Shown piece after piece: positions 28,366 through 37,169 of a stretch of DNA of 64,000 nt; positions within the stretch are counted from its first letter, which is position 1, and every line of letters begins with the position of its first letter. The stretch comes from Mangrovitalea sediminis. GTDB lineage: Bacteria > Pseudomonadota > Gammaproteobacteria > Pseudomonadales > Oleiphilaceae. The DNA lies in assembly GCF_002514725.1 (NCBI RefSeq), contig NZ_NTLB01000001.1, forward strand, positions 124,001 through 188,000, read 5' to 3'. The notes under the pieces were generated by a model. The model did not search any database. It had not been told where the DNA came from and saw only the letters and a program-made list of their open reading frames with translations. The position numbers were made by a program, and so were the translations under genes.

Positions 28366-28545
28366 GGACGGGAAGATCTCCAGGCCGCCAGGGTCCGTCA
28401 GCAGCAGTTGATCGTCATGGCTGATCAGGTATTCGTTGGTGTCGATAAGATCATTGCGTTTATTGGGGTAGCGACCAATCACACGCCAACGGTGCTCGCC
28501 CTCCTCAAAGAGGGTGATGGCGGTTTGTACAGACTTGTTGCTTGA
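28366..28545 (-). pseudogene. N-terminal remnant of an MBL-fold (oxygen-binding/flavodiiron-like) protein
   Basis: On the minus strand an open stretch encodes a ~60-residue segment containing LFEEGEHRW, then IDTNEYLISHDDQLLLTDPGG and EIFPS. This is the typical first beta-hairpin of flavodiiron/ODP-type metallo-beta-lactamase proteins. Similarity ends abruptly and the frame runs into unrelated Arg-rich sequence against the 3' end of the DAHP synthase gene; no good start codon remains. The metal-binding HxHxD region is absent, so this is a truncated relic. Confidence 0.5.
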
Positions 28546-28626
28546 AAGTATCGAAAGGGGGTCAGATCGATTTATCCGTAACCGATCCGCCCCTTTCGGA
28601 GAACCTCACAAACCCTTCGACATCAC

Positions 28627-31600
28627 TCAGAACAGCCAGCGCGCCTTGACCGAAGCCGTCTGCGCCAGGAAGCCGCTACGCGATTGCAGGTCGTAGCGGG
28701 CCGTGATGGTCGTACGTTCGTTGGCCGCGAAGACCACCCCGCCACCGGCCTGGGCCAGCCACGGAGAGAGGTGCATACCATTGGTGGTAAAGGCGGCACC
28801 ACCACCAACATACGATGAGTTCAGACTGGTCTGCTTGTTGAAGAAGTCATAACCCATTTCAGCACTGGCCACCAGGGAAGCCCTGTCGGAAAGTGCCTGC
28901 TTGAGGTGCGCCCCGGCTCTGGCAACCAGTGCTTCCGTGTCGTTGGTGCCCACATTCAGGTTGAGGACACCAGCGCCGGTTTCCGTATACCCCTGGTCCC
29001 GGATATAGGTGTAGTCGGCACGAACAGTCGGAATCACGGTTGTCGCATCGCTGAGCTGGAAGGCCCGGGCCACGCCGAGACCGAGGTGGTGGGTAAAGCT
29101 CTGGTAACTGGAATGGGCCGTACTGGCCATGAAGCTGATATCCCGGTGCCCCCTGTTTTGGTTGACACCGATATCCGCCTGCCAGTTCACCTCCACATCC
29201 GGTGACGATGCCAGCGCATGAGTACCGTAGACGATAGCCTGGTAGGCATCGATAGCCGCATGGTTGCCCGAGGCCGTATCGAGCCCGTCCACCTTCGTGT
29301 TCATGTAGGAGAGCGCGAATCCGAGCCGGGTCCGGCTATCGCTGCCGAGCGCACCGTCGACACCGCCCACGATGCCATAGCTATGAGCGCTGTAACCGCT
29401 GATGCCGTTACGTTCGCTCTGGTGTGCCCAACTGCCCACAGGCTTGACCCATGCGCCTTTGTTCCCCAGGAAACCGTCGCCACCGGAGAGCCCGCTGAGA
29501 TTCCACTGACGAGCCCGAATGACTTCGCCGGTGGTATGCATCACGGAGGAGGAGATACTTGTGGTACCGGAGACCAGTAATGGCAGCGTCTGCGCGACAG
29601 CGTTGCTGACCTGCTGAACCGTCGGCATTTGACCCAGGGCGGTGATCACACTGCTGAGACCGGTCTGAGTGCTACCGCTGCCGATAACGCTATCCAACAC
29701 CTGTGCGGCGCCTTCACCGCTAGGCAGGCCTGAACTGGTGACCGCTGCGGTGACCGTCGTTCCCTGGACCGTCTTGAGATCCACCGCGTTACCGTTAACG
29801 ATGGCCGAGAAGTCGAACAACGCCGAGTTATCCACGACATTAAAGGTGCTGGCATTCAGTGTGCCGGCGTGGATCACGTTGGAAACCGTTTCGCCGTTGG
29901 TCAGCGTGCTGAGCGCATTGACGTCGACATGAATGCCGGTACCAGCAGCAAAGGTGGCAGTGCCCGTCACGGCCAGCTTGCTGGCAGCGTCGCCGAGTTG
30001 GAGGATGCCGGCCAGGGTCTGCTGATAGTTGCCGCCCAGGCTCAGGGTCTGCCCCTTGGCGATCGCCAGAGTACCGCCATCCACACTCATGGTACCGGTG
30101 TAACCCGTCAGGTCTCCGGTGAAGCCGGTTGTACCGCCATACAACCCGATAACATCCGTGCCGACACCCGTGCTGGTGATATTGGGCGCAAAGACATAGT
30201 CGCTGCTGGTGTGGTTGAAGACCAGCGTGCCGGTGCCGTCGCCAAAGTCGACGTTCGGCGTCGTAACGGTGCCAGGAGCTGCAGCGGCGGAACCTTTTGC
30301 CGCCCCGATGGACAGGGTGCCGGTACTCCCGCTTGCAGATGCGATGCTGATATGGTGATCCGCGTTAAGCAGCGCCCCGTCGGTCACCAGCACATCGCCA
30401 GTTCCCCCATAGGCGACGTAGAAGTTGCCGAGCGCACTGAGCGTCGTATTGGCGGCCGCCGAAAAGGTCGACCCCTGACCGGTCAGGATCATGGTCCCGC
30501 TCGAGTTGGTATCCAGCGCGACGCCACCCGTAGCCGACGTCACTTTCGCTCCGTTCGATATCGTGAGCTTGCCGTTGCCGCTGCTGGTGCCTCCAGAGGA
30601 ACCGCCCACATAGACCCGCACCGTCGAATCCCAACGGGTGTTCGCTCCGCTGACGGTCATCTGCGACAGCGTTGGGTCTGTCCCGCCGATATAGCCGCCA
30701 TCGCTAATGAGGTGGGCGCCATCCGTCAGGGAAATGCTGCTGCCTCCAATGGCGGTCAACCACGATCCAGTCGTCGGGTTGCCCGGGTTTTCCAGGCGCA
30801 CCGTCGTGCCCGCGCCGCTGATATCCAGCACCGCGTTGACATTCATATAGAGGCCGACGTTATAGAAGTTCATCGTCGCGCCATTGGTGACGACGATGTG
30901 GGATCCATTGCCGAGATTGGCCCCCGCATTGGCCGTGAAGGTGCTGCCGGCCCCAGTGGTGGTCAAGGTTCCGTTATTGATGTTAAGGGTGCTATTCGCA
31001 TTCAACACCACCTTACCGCCATTCTGAACCCTGATGGTGCCACTGGCGGTGCCGGGCTGTCCCAGCGTGACGATTGCATTGCTTGTCCAGGTCGACCCCG
31101 TGCCATCGACGGTAACCGCGCCGGTAGCATTTCCCTGATAGCCAATATAGGTATTGTCGCTCGGCGACGTCCCGGTCGTGACCGTAGCGCCTCCGGAGAT
31201 ATTGAGAGCCCCCTTACCATTTTCACCGATGTAGGTACTGCCGTTATCGGTGAAACTGGCCCCAGCCCCGCTGACATTGATCGTTCCGCTGGCTGAAGCG
31301 GAATGCCCCATAAGCGTACCGGTAGTGCCGGCCGACCCCGTCGTCAGCGTATTGCCGGCATTGATATTGATCGTGCCGACTTCATTGGCCGCTTGGCCGA
31401 CGGTGATTGAGGAATAGGTTTCATTGCCTGAGACATCGTAGGTCTGCCCCGTGGGGGCCGCTGCGCTCACCGTGAGCGTCGTCGGCGCGGCCACCACAAA
31501 AGAAGGGAAGGAGAACACCATGCCGCATGTCCATGCCGACAACGACAAGGGTCTCATCATTCGGGAGATATAAGCCGATAGGGGGTTACGCCGGAACCGG

Positions 31601-31698
31601 GATTCCGGTTTTGTGGGCCGTGGAGACTCACTGTCAATGTGCCAGGATGGCGTCTCAGACGCCACGTGGTGCCCTACAGATACTCGAGCTGGGGCCAT
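28627..31698 (-). CDS. Type Va autotransporter with parallel beta-helix-like passenger
   Basis: The 1023-residue protein starts at 31698 with GGGAGGA at good spacing. This gives a ~70-residue N-terminal region: a charged extension (about 1-46) then a hydrophobic core MVFSFPSFVVA, like an extended signal peptide. The passenger (about 75-700) is Gly/Ser/Thr/Asn-rich with repeated NVSGAGASFTDNGSTYIG-like units typical of beta-helix autotransporters. The last ~280 residues form the translocator barrel, ending in WLF. It was probably an adhesin or biofilm protein. A LuxR gene lies upstream on the same strand. Confidence 0.88.
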   Translation of the reverse strand: MAPARVSVGHHVASETPSWHIDSESPRPTKPESRFRRNPLSAYISRMMRPLSLSAWTCGMVFSFPSFVVAAPTTLTVSAAAPTGQTYDVSGNETYSSITVGQAANEVGTININAGNTLTTGSAGTTGTLMGHSASASGTINVSGAGASFTDNGSTYIGENGKGALNISGGATVTTGTSPSDNTYIGYQGNATGAVTVDGTGSTWTSNAIVTLGQPGTASGTIRVQNGGKVVLNANSTLNINNGTLTTTGAGSTFTANAGANLGNGSHIVVTNGATMNFYNVGLYMNVNAVLDISGAGTTVRLENPGNPTTGSWLTAIGGSSISLTDGAHLISDGGYIGGTDPTLSQMTVSGANTRWDSTVRVYVGGSSGGTSSGNGKLTISNGAKVTSATGGVALDTNSSGTMILTGQGSTFSAAANTTLSALGNFYVAYGGTGDVLVTDGALLNADHHISIASASGSTGTLSIGAAKGSAAAAPGTVTTPNVDFGDGTGTLVFNHTSSDYVFAPNITSTGVGTDVIGLYGGTTGFTGDLTGYTGTMSVDGGTLAIAKGQTLSLGGNYQQTLAGILQLGDAASKLAVTGTATFAAGTGIHVDVNALSTLTNGETVSNVIHAGTLNASTFNVVDNSALFDFSAIVNGNAVDLKTVQGTTVTAAVTSSGLPSGEGAAQVLDSVIGSGSTQTGLSSVITALGQMPTVQQVSNAVAQTLPLLVSGTTSISSSVMHTTGEVIRARQWNLSGLSGGDGFLGNKGAWVKPVGSWAHQSERNGISGYSAHSYGIVGGVDGALGSDSRTRLGFALSYMNTKVDGLDTASGNHAAIDAYQAIVYGTHALASSPDVEVNWQADIGVNQNRGHRDISFMASTAHSSYQSFTHHLGLGVARAFQLSDATTVIPTVRADYTYIRDQGYTETGAGVLNLNVGTNDTEALVARAGAHLKQALSDRASLVASAEMGYDFFNKQTSLNSSYVGGGAAFTTNGMHLSPWLAQAGGGVVFAANERTTITARYDLQSRSGFLAQTASVKARWLF

Positions 31699-32047
31699 TT
31701 TCGTTATCCTCCCAAATAATTAAAGACATACGTATCAAGGTCCGGGTCTTCGAACCATTGGGTCCCACGTCAGGCAACGACCCGCCACAACAATGGAACC
31801 GGTCACAGCGGTTAACCCGCTTTTCTTTTGCTTCGCAGGGCCGGAGGCCATCTAGCACCACCAGCCATTGCCTGCTGACGAGGTACAGGCTTGCCGCCGA
31901 ATTATCGTGGTGACGACATGGCGGTATAACTATCGAAATCGATAGGTTGACGCCGCAGCCCCTCGCAGGAGCATCCGGTGCCCCCGCCTATACAAACGAT
32001 TGCGGAGACACCTCCATGGTGCCTCGAGCCCCCCGGGCCCGACAGGC
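31699..32047. other. Intergenic region between luxR and the autotransporter
   Basis: These 349 bp hold no convincing gene. They contain the strong autotransporter RBS near 31701-31712 and a lux-box-like dyad at 31928-31947. The spacing suggests an independent promoter for the autotransporter rather than simple read-through from luxR. Confidence 0.5.
31928..31947 (-). promoter_or_regulatory. lux-box-like palindrome upstream of the autotransporter
   Basis: The 16-bp dyad CTATCGAAATCGATAG (31930-31945) has perfect 6-bp arms and fits the CT-N12-AG frame of las/rhl/lux boxes bound by LuxR-type regulators. It lies about 230 bp upstream of the autotransporter start and 100 bp past the LuxR gene stop. 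The position is somewhat far for a class II activator site, so the call is provisional. Confidence 0.45.
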
Positions 32048-32812
32048 TCAGGGATCGATCAAACCGGCCGCCAGTGCCTTTGCCGCCGCCTGCGCCCGGC
32101 TGTTGGCATCGAGCTTCCGCTTGGCATTGTTGATATGAAAGGTGACGGTGTTTTCCGAGATGCCCAGGATTTGGGCGATTTCCCAGGAGGTCTTGCCGCT
32201 ACTCACCCAGAGGAGGCTTTCACGTTCCCGGGCGGTCAACTCGACATGGCCGAGTGCAGCGTCCTCGGGAAACGCCAGCCGCCGGACCGCCTCATGCAGA
32301 TGTACCAGCAAGAGGTAAGCCGAACCGATCTGGCGTACGAGATCCCGCTTGTCCTGCGGCCGCGTATTGGCAATGGCCAGGCTGAAGACCGAGTGCTCCC
32401 TGTTGATGCCATGGATGGAAAAGGCGACGCCGGTTGCCAGGCCATGTTGCCGGGCCTCATCGAACATCCTCGCAGCCTTCTTCGTATCCGGCTGACGACG
32501 CTCGTGCCAGAGAATGGGCAAGGTGGAGCGTGAACAGTGCTGCAGCAGAGGATCTATCTTGAGGTAATGCTGTTCACGGTATCGATCCGCCCAGGCATCG
32601 GGATAGTTGGTGAGCATATGCAGGGAGGGTTCGTCGATGCCATCGAACAGGAAGCGAGTCGGCCGGCCATCGGGTCTGACTGGAGCATGGGCACCGTAGT
32701 GAAAGGCGGGAAACCCCATCTGTTCCGTCAAGTCTTCTACGACACCGCACAGTTCCTCAATTGAGGTGGCATTGAGTACGGATTCGTAACGGTAGAGAAC
32801 CGATACCGACAT
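32048..32812 (-). CDS. LuxR-family AHL-receptor transcription factor (no luxI in the window)
   Basis: The 254-residue regulator has an N-terminal autoinducer-binding domain (about 15-165) and a C-terminal GerE-type HTH (LTARERESLLWVSSGKTSWEIAQILGISENTVTFH). The residues that line the acyl-homoserine-lactone pocket in TraR/LasR are recognisable: W74, Y78, D87-P88 in KIDPLL, W102, and a Gly in the GLATG segment. It should therefore still bind an AHL. No LuxI synthase occurs anywhere in the window. The autotransporter downstream on the same strand is a plausible target. Confidence 0.88.
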   Translation of the reverse strand: MSVSVLYRYESVLNATSIEELCGVVEDLTEQMGFPAFHYGAHAPVRPDGRPTRFLFDGIDEPSLHMLTNYPDAWADRYREQHYLKIDPLLQHCSRSTLPILWHERRQPDTKKAARMFDEARQHGLATGVAFSIHGINREHSVFSLAIANTRPQDKRDLVRQIGSAYLLLVHLHEAVRRLAFPEDAALGHVELTARERESLLWVSSGKTSWEIAQILGISENTVTFHINNAKRKLDANSRAQAAAKALAAGLIDP

Positions 32813-33265
32813 GCAAAAGTGCCCTTCTCGTCCGGCGACAGATGGCTTCCAACGGGATGTCCGGAATGCACTTAAGCAACACCTAAAGGGCTTGATGCTT
32901 GGCTTGGGAATTTAACAGCACATCTGGGCCGGATTCAGCAAACACCATCGACGCCTCTACATTTGACAGGCTCATCGGCGCATATCATGAAACGGCTGAT
33001 TAACTTCCCAACGAATGGAGACAATCCCAATTATTATTTTTGTAGAAAACGGCTACAACCAACCAATAACGCAACGTATTCAATAAACCTTAAGCATTTA
33101 TTAGGTTCATTAATCTATAGTAGGCACCAAGACTTACCATGTTCCAGATCAATATTTTCTATCATCAATCATCCCTTTTTTCGTTATTCGGATAAAAGAA
33201 AAGGGGCGCAATGAAGTCATTGCGCCCCTCTACCATGCGTTATATCGCCACTTGGAACACTATGT
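32813..33265. other. AT-rich intergenic region
   Basis: About 450 bp without a convincing gene. Roughly 32990-33200 is markedly more AT-rich than its surroundings. It includes the luxR promoter side and ends in a terminator for the leftward VOC-protein gene. Short open frames here lack RBS or family features. Confidence 0.5.
33200..33230 (-). terminator. Rho-independent terminator after the VOC-family gene
   Basis: Inverted repeat AGGGGCGCAATGA (33202-33214) and TCATTGCGCCCCT (33217-33229). Read leftward the stem is followed by TTTTCTTTT, 36 bp past the stop of the VOC gene. Confidence 0.87.
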
Positions 33266-33646
33266 TCAAGGCATACGATGTAAGGCACAAATCTTATTGC
33301 CTGCGGGATCCCGCAAATACGCCAGATACAACTTCATCCCGGAACCTTCACGAACACCGGGAGGATCTTCGCAAGTGGTGCCGCCGTTAGCGATCCCGAC
33401 TTCATGCCACTTGTCCACTTCTTCGGGACTCCCTGCAGAAAAACCGATAGTGCTTCCATTCCCCTTGGTGGCGGGATTCCCATCGATCGGTATGCTCAGG
33501 GCAAAGACACCGGTTTTCGTCAAATAGAAGCAACGTCCCTTTTCATCGATGACACCGGGCGGATACCCAAACACATCGAGAATCGCATCGTAAAAGGCCT
33601 TCGACTCCTGGATATCATGTGCGCCAAGCATTATGTGGCTGAACAT
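33266..33646 (-). CDS. VOC (glyoxalase/bleomycin-resistance) family protein
   Basis: ATG at 33646 (MFSHIMLGAHDIQESKAFYDAIL) is the family-type start and gives 126 residues; the longer in-frame version adds unrelated sequence. The fold is a pair of beta-alpha-beta-beta-beta modules, with a terminal YLRDPAGNKICALH giving the usual metal-ligand region. Members are dioxygenases, lyases or resistance proteins; the specific reaction cannot be stated. A decayed tautomerase gene lies just upstream on the same strand. Confidence 0.82.
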   Translation of the reverse strand: MFSHIMLGAHDIQESKAFYDAILDVFGYPPGVIDEKGRCFYLTKTGVFALSIPIDGNPATKGNGSTIGFSAGSPEEVDKWHEVGIANGGTTCEDPPGVREGSGMKLYLAYLRDPAGNKICALHRMP

Positions 33647-33769
33647 TCTCAAAAACCTCGCATCTGGCAATTGTTGATTTTCCGGGTGCAGCACCGCAAC
33701 CATTCGGCGGCTGTGGCACCACCATTCTTGACGTCCTGCCGCATGGGTTGCAACACCGTCAGGGTCGAT

Positions 33770-33920
33770 TCAGGCATATTGTGCGAGGTCGCAACCGAGG
33801 GACTAGTTGTCTTTCACGACCTCGACAAGACTCACGAACACATCCTCTGGGCGAATACCGGAGTTCCTGCCAAGCAGCTCCGTAACCCGCCGAAGATGCG
33901 CTTACCGCTCTTTCCGCAGC
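33770..33920 (-). pseudogene. Tautomerase-family remnant with in-frame stop codons
   Basis: Reading the minus strand, VTELLGRNSGIRPEDVFVSL and VEVVKDN are followed by a TAG and then SLGCDLAQYA before the next stop. The canonical family C-terminus is VEV..ENWSFG..LAQYA, so the TAG (33803-33805) sits exactly where a conserved Trp codon TGG would be. A further TAA lies upstream at 33902-33904, where the frame is also lost. It is therefore a decaying 4-oxalocrotonate-tautomerase-like gene, not a functional CDS. Confidence 0.6.
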
Positions 33921-33980
33921 GTTCCGAAGCACGATACGGCACTAGGTTGCCCTCGGTGTCGCGCGCCTGAAGCCCAGGCG

Positions 33981-35129
33981 TCAGACTTGCTCGCGAAGAC
34001 TTCCGCGAAGGAGTCCCGCGGCCAGCCCCTGGGACCGTGACATCAAGGTCGGCAGCACAGCGAATATCCGGTTCAACCCCTGCCGGGTTCCTTCGCTGGC
34101 CTGATGATAGGCGGGGTGTTGCTGCACAAGCCCGCGAAAAAGCTCCGGCACAAGCTTGTCGGCGGCGGCCGGCAACGGCTGCGATGCCACTTGATCCGCC
34201 AGCGCAGCAAGCTGATCCACATTGCTGGCCAAAGCCTGCACCGCCCCCTGATAGAACCTGGGCAATGCCGTCGGAGCGCTTTCATACCGGAGCGGCTTAC
34301 CCAAACCATGGACATCTGTCTGGTTCAGGACGCCAAGACTCGACGGACCGATACCCGAGGTCAGGTCATAGCCATAGTGACTGCTGCCGGCCTGATCCTT
34401 TTGCTGATATCCCTGAACGAAATCGGAACTTAGATGCTGGCTACCGTGCGTCAGGTCAACGCTGTAATCCAGGGAGAAAAGGCTATAGGAGCGATCCGCC
34501 AGCCCGGTGTGCTGCCGTGACTGACTGAGATCCAGGGCGAAACTGGTCAGCTGACTGGCATCAAAGAAACTCAGGTCATTCACGACGGCCAGGTTGCCGA
34601 GCCCCGACGTGCCGGAAAAGAAGGAGTGGGCCAGGTCCACCATCTTATTCACCACCTTGCCCAGGGCTTTGCGCTCATCCGCAGAAAGCTTGCCGTCCAC
34701 CTCATACTGGGCCGAAGTCAGTGGTTCCCGGGAGCCAGCCTTACCACGGGCTTCATTGAAATGCAGCGTGACATGGTCGCCTTCGCGGGTGGTGATCTTT
34801 AACGAGAATCCACCGCCGTACAGCGGATTCGAGTTTTCCTGCGAGGTTGAGGCCGAGGCGGAAGCCGTATTGCCCGTCTGCGCGATTTCGGAGTGGGCCC
34901 AGTCCCCCAGCCCCTGCATCAGGGGCGAAAGCGAGGAAGGCAACTCCAAGACCGGCACCTCGGCCACGGGACTATCGGTGAGTATTGGCACCGTAGACCG
35001 GGAAACAGGCGCGACCACGGTGTTGGTCTGGGTCAGTCCCTGGCCCTTCCCCTGACTGTGCTGATTGTTCGGAGCACTGGTGAGCGTGATGGGCGAAAGC
35101 AGTCCTAGCGGTTTATTACTGATATCCAT
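33981..35129 (-). CDS. Hypothetical protein, low-complexity N-terminus
   Basis: Start taken at ATG 35129 (MDISNKPLGLLSPITLTS), 382 residues; a GTG 66 bp upstream is possible. The first ~110 residues are Ser/Thr/Pro/Gln-rich and probably disordered. The remainder is soluble, including a charged GKLSADERKALGKVVNKMVDLAHSFF helical segment resembling DUF5610-like proteins (weak memory), and a Tyr/Ser-rich middle. No signal peptide or membrane helix. The start LLSPIT and the lack of Cys are reminiscent of proteins exported by non-Sec routes, but I cannot assign a function. Confidence 0.6.
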   Translation of the reverse strand: MDISNKPLGLLSPITLTSAPNNQHSQGKGQGLTQTNTVVAPVSRSTVPILTDSPVAEVPVLELPSSLSPLMQGLGDWAHSEIAQTGNTASASASTSQENSNPLYGGGFSLKITTREGDHVTLHFNEARGKAGSREPLTSAQYEVDGKLSADERKALGKVVNKMVDLAHSFFSGTSGLGNLAVVNDLSFFDASQLTSFALDLSQSRQHTGLADRSYSLFSLDYSVDLTHGSQHLSSDFVQGYQQKDQAGSSHYGYDLTSGIGPSSLGVLNQTDVHGLGKPLRYESAPTALPRFYQGAVQALASNVDQLAALADQVASQPLPAAADKLVPELFRGLVQQHPAYHQASEGTRQGLNRIFAVLPTLMSRSQGLAAGLLRGSLREQV

Positions 35130-35213
35130 TATCCATTCGCCATATCCAACCCATCTATGATTGTGTAGCGGCCAGCGGTAGAAAAAATTAAACACTTATG
35201 AGAGACGATCGCC

Positions 35214-35993
35214 TCAGAGACTGATTCTGCCTTGCATGTACTCGACGACATGCCCGGTCAATATGACGCGGTCATTGACCAGGTCACAGCCCACAAGCCC
35301 GGTCCTTTTGGACAGCTGCCGGGCGCGCAGATGTGTGAGACCGAGACGCTCGCCCCAGTATGGCGCCAACTCGCAGTGCGCCGATCCAGTGACGGGATCC
35401 TCATTGACCCTCAGTTTCGGGAAAAAGCACCGGCTGACGAAATCGACGTCACGGCCTTGTGCGGTGACCACGACGCCCCGCAAATCGAGCCCCATCCAGC
35501 ATGAAAAATCGGGCACAAGCGCCCGAACGTCGTCTTCGTTATCCAGCACGACGATATGATCGAAAGCGGCGAGGACCGCCTGGGGTTCCGCTCCCAACCC
35601 CCTCAGTAGCGCGTGATCTGCAGCCACCGGCTTTGGCATGGACGCTGGAAAGTCCATGCGCATTCCCTCACCGGATCTCTCCACGAACAGCTTGCCGCTT
35701 CGGGTATCGAATTCGATGGTCGCCCCGGCGTAACCAAAGTGCTTGAAGATCACATGGGCCGCCGCCAGGGTTGCATGGCCACACAGGTCCACTTCTTCCA
35801 CCGGGGTAAACCAGCGCAGCTGAAACCGGTCCTGATGGGGAACAAAAAAGGCCGTCTCAGACAGGTTGTTGGCTTCGGCAATTTTTTGAAGGAGGTCATC
35901 GCTGACCCACTCTTCCAACGGACAGACGGCCGCAGGGTTTCCCTCGAACACTCTTTCGGCAAAGGCATCAACTTGATAAATGGCGAGTCTCAC
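35214..35993 (-). CDS. PhzF-family isomerase/epimerase
   Basis: A GTG at 35993 with GGAG just upstream (MRLAIYQVDAFAERVFEGNPAAVCPL) gives 259 residues, starting at the conserved family N-terminus. Family motifs are the catalytic Glu in NNLSETAFF, the LCGHATLAAAHV substrate/dimer motif and DPVTGSAHCEL near the C-terminus. PhzF relatives catalyse proton-shift isomerisations on small acids; without phenazine genes nearby the substrate is unknown. Confidence 0.9.
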   Translation of the reverse strand: MRLAIYQVDAFAERVFEGNPAAVCPLEEWVSDDLLQKIAEANNLSETAFFVPHQDRFQLRWFTPVEEVDLCGHATLAAAHVIFKHFGYAGATIEFDTRSGKLFVERSGEGMRMDFPASMPKPVAADHALLRGLGAEPQAVLAAFDHIVVLDNEDDVRALVPDFSCWMGLDLRGVVVTAQGRDVDFVSRCFFPKLRVNEDPVTGSAHCELAPYWGERLGLTHLRARQLSKRTGLVGCDLVNDRVILTGHVVEYMQGRISL

Positions 35994-36073
35994 GCGCGCT
36001 CTCCATGACACTGTCTCGATAATACCCGTCCCTCAAAATGCCTCATCCTGGATGAGTGAGGGGAAACATCTGC

Positions 36074-36676
36074 TCAGCCGCTCAGGCGTGCAGTTTTCGC
36101 TTCGCGGAGAATTTTAAAGCCCCCGAAAACGACAATCAGTGCAATGACGGTCCCAACCAGGAGGTCAGGAATCCGGCTATCCAAAACGGCAACCAGTATG
36201 CCCGAGACGATCACCCCAAGGTTGGCGATCACGTCGTTGGTCGAAAATATCCAGGACGCCCTCATATGCACGCCCCCCTCCCGGTGCCGGGATATCAAGA
36301 CGAGACAGAAGACATTAGCCGCCAACGCAACAGCGCCAACCAGCATGATCAAGAGACTATGAGGCTCATTGCCGAAGAACAACCGTCTGAGGACATCAAA
36401 CAGCACCCCGGCACCCAAGAGGATTTGAAGGAAACCACTCCACTGTGCAGCCTTCGCCTGATAGAAAACGCCCTTGCCGACCGCATAGAGGGAAAGCCCG
36501 TAGACCATCGCGTCCGCCAGCATATCCAGCGAATCTGCAATCAGGCCCGTAGATTGCGCCAGCCAGCCCAGCCCCAGCTCGACCATAAACATCAAGGCAT
36601 TGATTGAGAGAAGCACTATCAGCGTCTTCCGCTCCAGCGTCTCCGCCTGTTCCGCCCCACAACCACAATCTGACAT
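36074..36676 (-). CDS. Cation diffusion facilitator-type transporter (short)
   Basis: The 200-residue protein has an N-terminal CGCG metal-binding-like motif, then about six helices. TM2 carries DSLDMLADAMVYGLS and TM5 carries STNDVIANLGVI, which are the paired transport-site positions of CDF proteins. Canonical His/Asp at the second site is replaced by Asn/Asp, suggesting altered metal specificity. It lacks the C-terminal cytoplasmic domain. It lies next to a Cys-rich GDCCVxC gene, supporting a heavy-metal role (inference). Confidence 0.82.
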   Translation of the reverse strand: MSDCGCGAEQAETLERKTLIVLLSINALMFMVELGLGWLAQSTGLIADSLDMLADAMVYGLSLYAVGKGVFYQAKAAQWSGFLQILLGAGVLFDVLRRLFFGNEPHSLLIMLVGAVALAANVFCLVLISRHREGGVHMRASWIFSTNDVIANLGVIVSGILVAVLDSRIPDLLVGTVIALIVVFGGFKILREAKTARLSG

Positions 36677-36694
36677 GGAAACTCCGTTCTATCG

Positions 36695-36925
36695 TTAAAC
36701 TTGATCAGAACCCAAGCCACAGCATCCGCGATCCTGCTGAACAGGCGGGCAAGCCACGGTGCCATAGGAACAGAAGACGCAACAGTCACCCGCCTTGGGT
36801 TTTAACAGGGAATGGCAATGCTCGCATTCATAAAAATACTGGCAGCAATCGGTGGGCATGATCTCTTTCTTCCGGTGCCCACATTCCGGGCAGGTGATCG
36901 TGGATTCCAAAATGACCTTGTCCAT
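36695..36925 (-). CDS. GDCCVxC-domain small Cys-rich protein
   Basis: ATG at 36925 with GGAGGGG immediately upstream gives 76 residues (MDKVILESTITCPECGHRK). Cysteine sets are CPEC, DCC, CEHC and the signature GDCCVFCSYGTVACPP. The family is annotated as a putative metal-responsive/transcription-related protein near mercury and cation transport genes. Here it lies 18 bp upstream of the CDF-type transporter in the same direction, so the two probably form an operon responding to metal (inference). Confidence 0.85.
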   Translation of the reverse strand: MDKVILESTITCPECGHRKKEIMPTDCCQYFYECEHCHSLLKPKAGDCCVFCSYGTVACPPVQQDRGCCGLGSDQV

Positions 36926-37020
36926 TTCCCCTCCGGTTGACGATGCCCAGGTGATGTTGTGGATGTCGGTTTTATACCGGGAATAAGCAGACAATCGCGC
37001 GAACAGCAGCTCCCGACAAC

Positions 37021-37158
37021 CTACTTCTTTCCCCAACGCCACTTTGGAGGCTCGCCTTTTATCCAGCAGATAACCACTAAAATAATGCTGAGGATGCCGC
37101 AGTACACCGCAAAGACCGGCTTGCCGTAACGTGCCGGAAGCGTGAGCGCACCAGCCAC
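37021..37158 (-). pseudogene. C-terminal fragment of a small membrane protein
   Basis: The minus-strand frame between 37173 and a TAG at 37021-37023 encodes a hydrophobic stretch (FAVYCGILSIILVVICWI) ending KGEPPKWRWGKK, typical of a membrane-protein C-terminus. The frame begins right after the preceding gene's end, with only a GTG (37158) and no ribosome-binding site. It is probably the tail of a truncated transporter-associated gene; a genuine ~45-residue peptide is less likely. Confidence 0.4.
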
Positions 37159-37169
37159 GAGCAGGGCGA

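Noticed and set aside
32963..33214. 83-codon plus-strand frame in the AT-rich intergenic region
   Set aside because: It ends within a terminator hairpin, lacks an RBS and has no domain character.
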